NCBI RefSeq assembly: GCF_900044055.2
Contig: NZ_FCOX02000067.1
Span: forward strand, 1-34,740
Origin: Caballeronia calidae
GTDB lineage: Bacteria; Pseudomonadota; Gammaproteobacteria; Burkholderiales; Burkholderiaceae
Reading direction: 5' to 3'
Length of the DNA stretch: 34,740 bases
Shown here: piece after piece, positions 32,943 through 34,740 of the stretch
Layout: every line of letters begins with the position of its first letter
Numbering within the stretch: the stretch's first letter is position 1
Translations under genes and position numbers: made by a program
Notes under the pieces: model-generated
What the model saw: only the letters and a program-made list of their open reading frames with translations
Told to the model about the DNA's origin: nothing
Databases searched by the model: none

Positions 32943-34595
32943 ATGGAAATCGTTTTCACCGTCCTCATTCTTTTGCTGGCCGTCGCGCTGTCGGGATTCG
33001 GCCTGAGCCTGCTTCCGGTCAAGCTGCCGCTGCCGCTCATCCAGATCGCGATCGGCGCATGCCTCGCGTGGCCCGGCTTCGCATTGCACGTTACCTTCGA
33101 TCCCGAGCTCTTCATGTTGCTGTTCATTCCGCCGCTGCTGTTCGCGGACGGCTGGCGCATTCCGAAGCGGGAGCTTTACATGCAGCGCCGCGCGATCCTG
33201 ATGCTCGCGCTCGGGCTCGTGTTCATCACCGTCGGCGTGCTCGGCTACTTCCTTCACGCGATGATTCCGACGATGCCGCTGCCCGTCGCGTTCGCGCTCG
33301 CCGCCGTGCTCTCGCCGACCGATGCCGTCGCGCTGACGGGCATCGCCGGGCGCAACCGCATTCCCGCGAACCTGATGCACATTCTGGAAGGCGAGGCGCT
33401 GATGAACGACGCGTCGGGCCTCGTCGCGCTGAAGTTCGCGATCGCGGCGGCGCTGACGGGCGTGTTCTCGATGCGCGACGCGACGATCAGCTTTTTCATC
33501 ATCGCGGCGGGCGGGCTCGCGATCGGCGCGGCGATCAGTTGGGCGGTCACGGAGATTCCGTCGCGGCTGCTGAAATTCTCCGAAGACGACGACCCGGCTG
33601 CGGGCGTCATCCTGACGATCCTGATTCCGTTCGCGTCGTACGTGATGGCCGAGCACGTCGGCTGCTCGGGCATTCTGGCGGCGGTGTCGGCGGGCATGAT
33701 GATGAACATTCAAAGCCTGCGCGAAGGCATTCCGAGCGCGGTGCGCGTGCGCATGACGAGCACATGGACGATGATCGAGTTCGTCTTCAACGGCATGGTG
33801 TTCATCCTGCTCGGGCTGCAGTTTCCGCACATCATCGGGCAGGCGTTGATCGAGGCGCATCACGACGGCAACGCGCAGGTCGGCCTGCTGATCGGCTATG
33901 TGTTCGCGACGCTGGTCGCGCTTTACGCGCTGCGGTTCGTCTGGGTGTATTCGCTGCGCTGGGTCGCCGCGCGCAAGACGGCGAAGCAGGGCATCGACAG
34001 CGCCGCGCCCGGCTTTCGCACGCTCGCGCTGACGACGATCGGCGGCGTGCGCGGCGCCGTGACGCTTGCGGGCGTGCTGTCGCTGCCGGTGACGCTCGCG
34101 GGGCGCGATGTCGCGATCTTCGTGGCGTCGGCGGTGATTCTGGTGTCGCTGCTGATCGCGGTCGTCGGGTTGCCGCTGATGCTGCGAGGCATCGAGCGCG
34201 AGAAGAATCCGCACGCGTCGGAGGAGCGCATGGCGCGTCGGCGCGCGGCGCAGGCGGCAATCCGCGCGATCGACGATACGCATGATGTGCTGATCGAGCA
34301 GATGGACGAGGCGGCGTCGGCTCGCTGCGCCGATACAACGGCGCGAGTGATGGGCATGTATCGGCGGCGGCTCGCCTCGCTCGGCGATGATGAGGCGCCC
34401 CGGGCTGCTGCCAAGAAGAGTGAGATGGTGGAGACGCGGTTGAAGATGGCGGCGCTGCGGGCCGAACGTGCTGAATTGTTGAAGCTGCGGTCGCTTCAGC
34501 ACATCAATGATGAGACTCTGAACAAGTTGATGCGCGAGGTCGATCTTTCGGAGACTGCGATTGTGAATCGGAAGCGAGGGGCGGGGGCGGGGTGA
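32943..34595 (+). CDS. CPA1-family Na+/H+ antiporter (550 aa)
   Basis: This inner-membrane cation:proton antiporter has about twelve hydrophobic segments over the first 400 residues. It carries the CPA1 signatures FIPPLLFADGWRIP at residues 61-74, SPTDAV at 124-129 and the ion-binding EGEALMNDASGLV with Asn155-Asp156. GGVRGAVTLAGVLSLPV is the conserved Arg-containing helix. The last 140 residues form a charged cytoplasmic tail rich in helices. It resembles E. coli YjcE and NhaP-type proteins and probably exports Na+ or K+ in exchange for H+. The start at 32943 is chosen because the first helix begins there. Confidence 0.92.
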   Translation: MEIVFTVLILLLAVALSGFGLSLLPVKLPLPLIQIAIGACLAWPGFALHVTFDPELFMLLFIPPLLFADGWRIPKRELYMQRRAILMLALGLVFITVGVLGYFLHAMIPTMPLPVAFALAAVLSPTDAVALTGIAGRNRIPANLMHILEGEALMNDASGLVALKFAIAAALTGVFSMRDATISFFIIAAGGLAIGAAISWAVTEIPSRLLKFSEDDDPAAGVILTILIPFASYVMAEHVGCSGILAAVSAGMMMNIQSLREGIPSAVRVRMTSTWTMIEFVFNGMVFILLGLQFPHIIGQALIEAHHDGNAQVGLLIGYVFATLVALYALRFVWVYSLRWVAARKTAKQGIDSAAPGFRTLALTTIGGVRGAVTLAGVLSLPVTLAGRDVAIFVASAVILVSLLIAVVGLPLMLRGIEREKNPHASEERMARRRAAQAAIRAIDDTHDVLIEQMDEAASARCADTTARVMGMYRRRLASLGDDEAPRAAAKKSEMVETRLKMAALRAERAELLKLRSLQHINDETLNKLMREVDLSETAIVNRKRGAGAG

Positions 34596-34686
34596 CGTGG
34601 GTGGTGCGGGGTGGTACGGGTGTGGTTTCGCCGGATCCCAATTTCGCGTCGGTCTATTAGCACTGCCCCTGTGCGGGGCGGCAGTC

Positions 34687-34712
34687 ACTTTCTTTGCTGC
34701 TGCAAAGAAAGT
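34687..34712. repeat. Inverted repeat of the ACTTTCTTTGC type, terminator-like, at the right edge
   Basis: ACTTTCTTTGC (34687-34697) pairs with GCAAAGAAAGT (34702-34712) across loop TGCT, an 11-bp perfect stem, followed by AACCAAAGAAA. I recall this sequence as a dispersed element between genes in many Burkholderia-related genomes, where it often follows genes and may act as a terminator. A small minus-strand frame through it (MAVSLVTFFAAAKKVT) is an artefact of the repeat. Confidence 0.65.
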
Positions 34713-34740
34713 AACCAAAGAAACAGCCATCCCCAGCCTA

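Noticed and set aside
32652..34730. Minus-strand open frame of 692 codons opposite the antiporter
   Set aside because: Shadow of the antiporter gene that starts inside the right-edge repeat; composition is low-complexity His/Arg/Asp.

Overview
The window looks like chromosomal DNA from a high-GC betaproteobacterium of the Burkholderiaceae, most like Caballeronia or Paraburkholderia. This rests on the strong G/C third-position bias, the bioA-bioF-bioD-bioB order, a Burkholderia-type trimeric porin, a fused indolepyruvate:ferredoxin oxidoreductase of about 1190 residues, and the inverted repeat at the right edge, which I recall from many Burkholderia genomes. The genus is inferred. No rRNA, tRNA or CRISPR array was seen.

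Left edge (1-930): an IS630-type transposase runs off the window. It has landed in the first codons of a VapC/PIN toxin gene, leaving an intact small antitoxin-like gene next to a toxin stub. This is the only clearly mobile, AT-richer part of the window. From 934 to 5556 come a UbiH/UbiM-type flavin hydroxylase, a divergent SDR-GST-YchJ operon, and an exported alpha/beta hydrolase closed by a terminator.

5840-10092 is a complete, tightly overlapped biotin operon (bioA, bioF, bioD, bioB) ending in a terminator. 10195-14120 is a second operon: GhrA-like reductase, HMG-CoA lyase, YbaK-type deacylase, a DUF1289-MaoC fusion and an MBL-fold hydrolase. A haloacetate-dehalogenase-like enzyme (minus strand) and a nitronate monooxygenase (plus strand) then diverge around a 14-bp perfect palindrome. 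A major porin and a small exported protein follow on the minus strand.

18975-22745 holds a bile-acid:Na+ symporter-family protein and a three-gene overlapped operon: acyl-CoA-dehydrogenase-like flavoprotein, PIG-L deacetylase and NodS-like methyltransferase. Two copies of a 12-bp palindromic box lie upstream. This operon is the best candidate here for an undescribed pathway, perhaps making or modifying an amino-sugar conjugate. 22950-26148 is a LacI - AGE-family isomerase - PfkB kinase sugar module. Two small related proteins, a GST, the 1189-residue oxidoreductase, an EAL protein with a Cys-rich sensor-like tail and a CPA1 Na+/H+ antiporter complete the window.

Most genes sit in short operons with ATGA or GTGA stop/start overlaps. 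The long opposite-strand reading frames are shadows of these genes.
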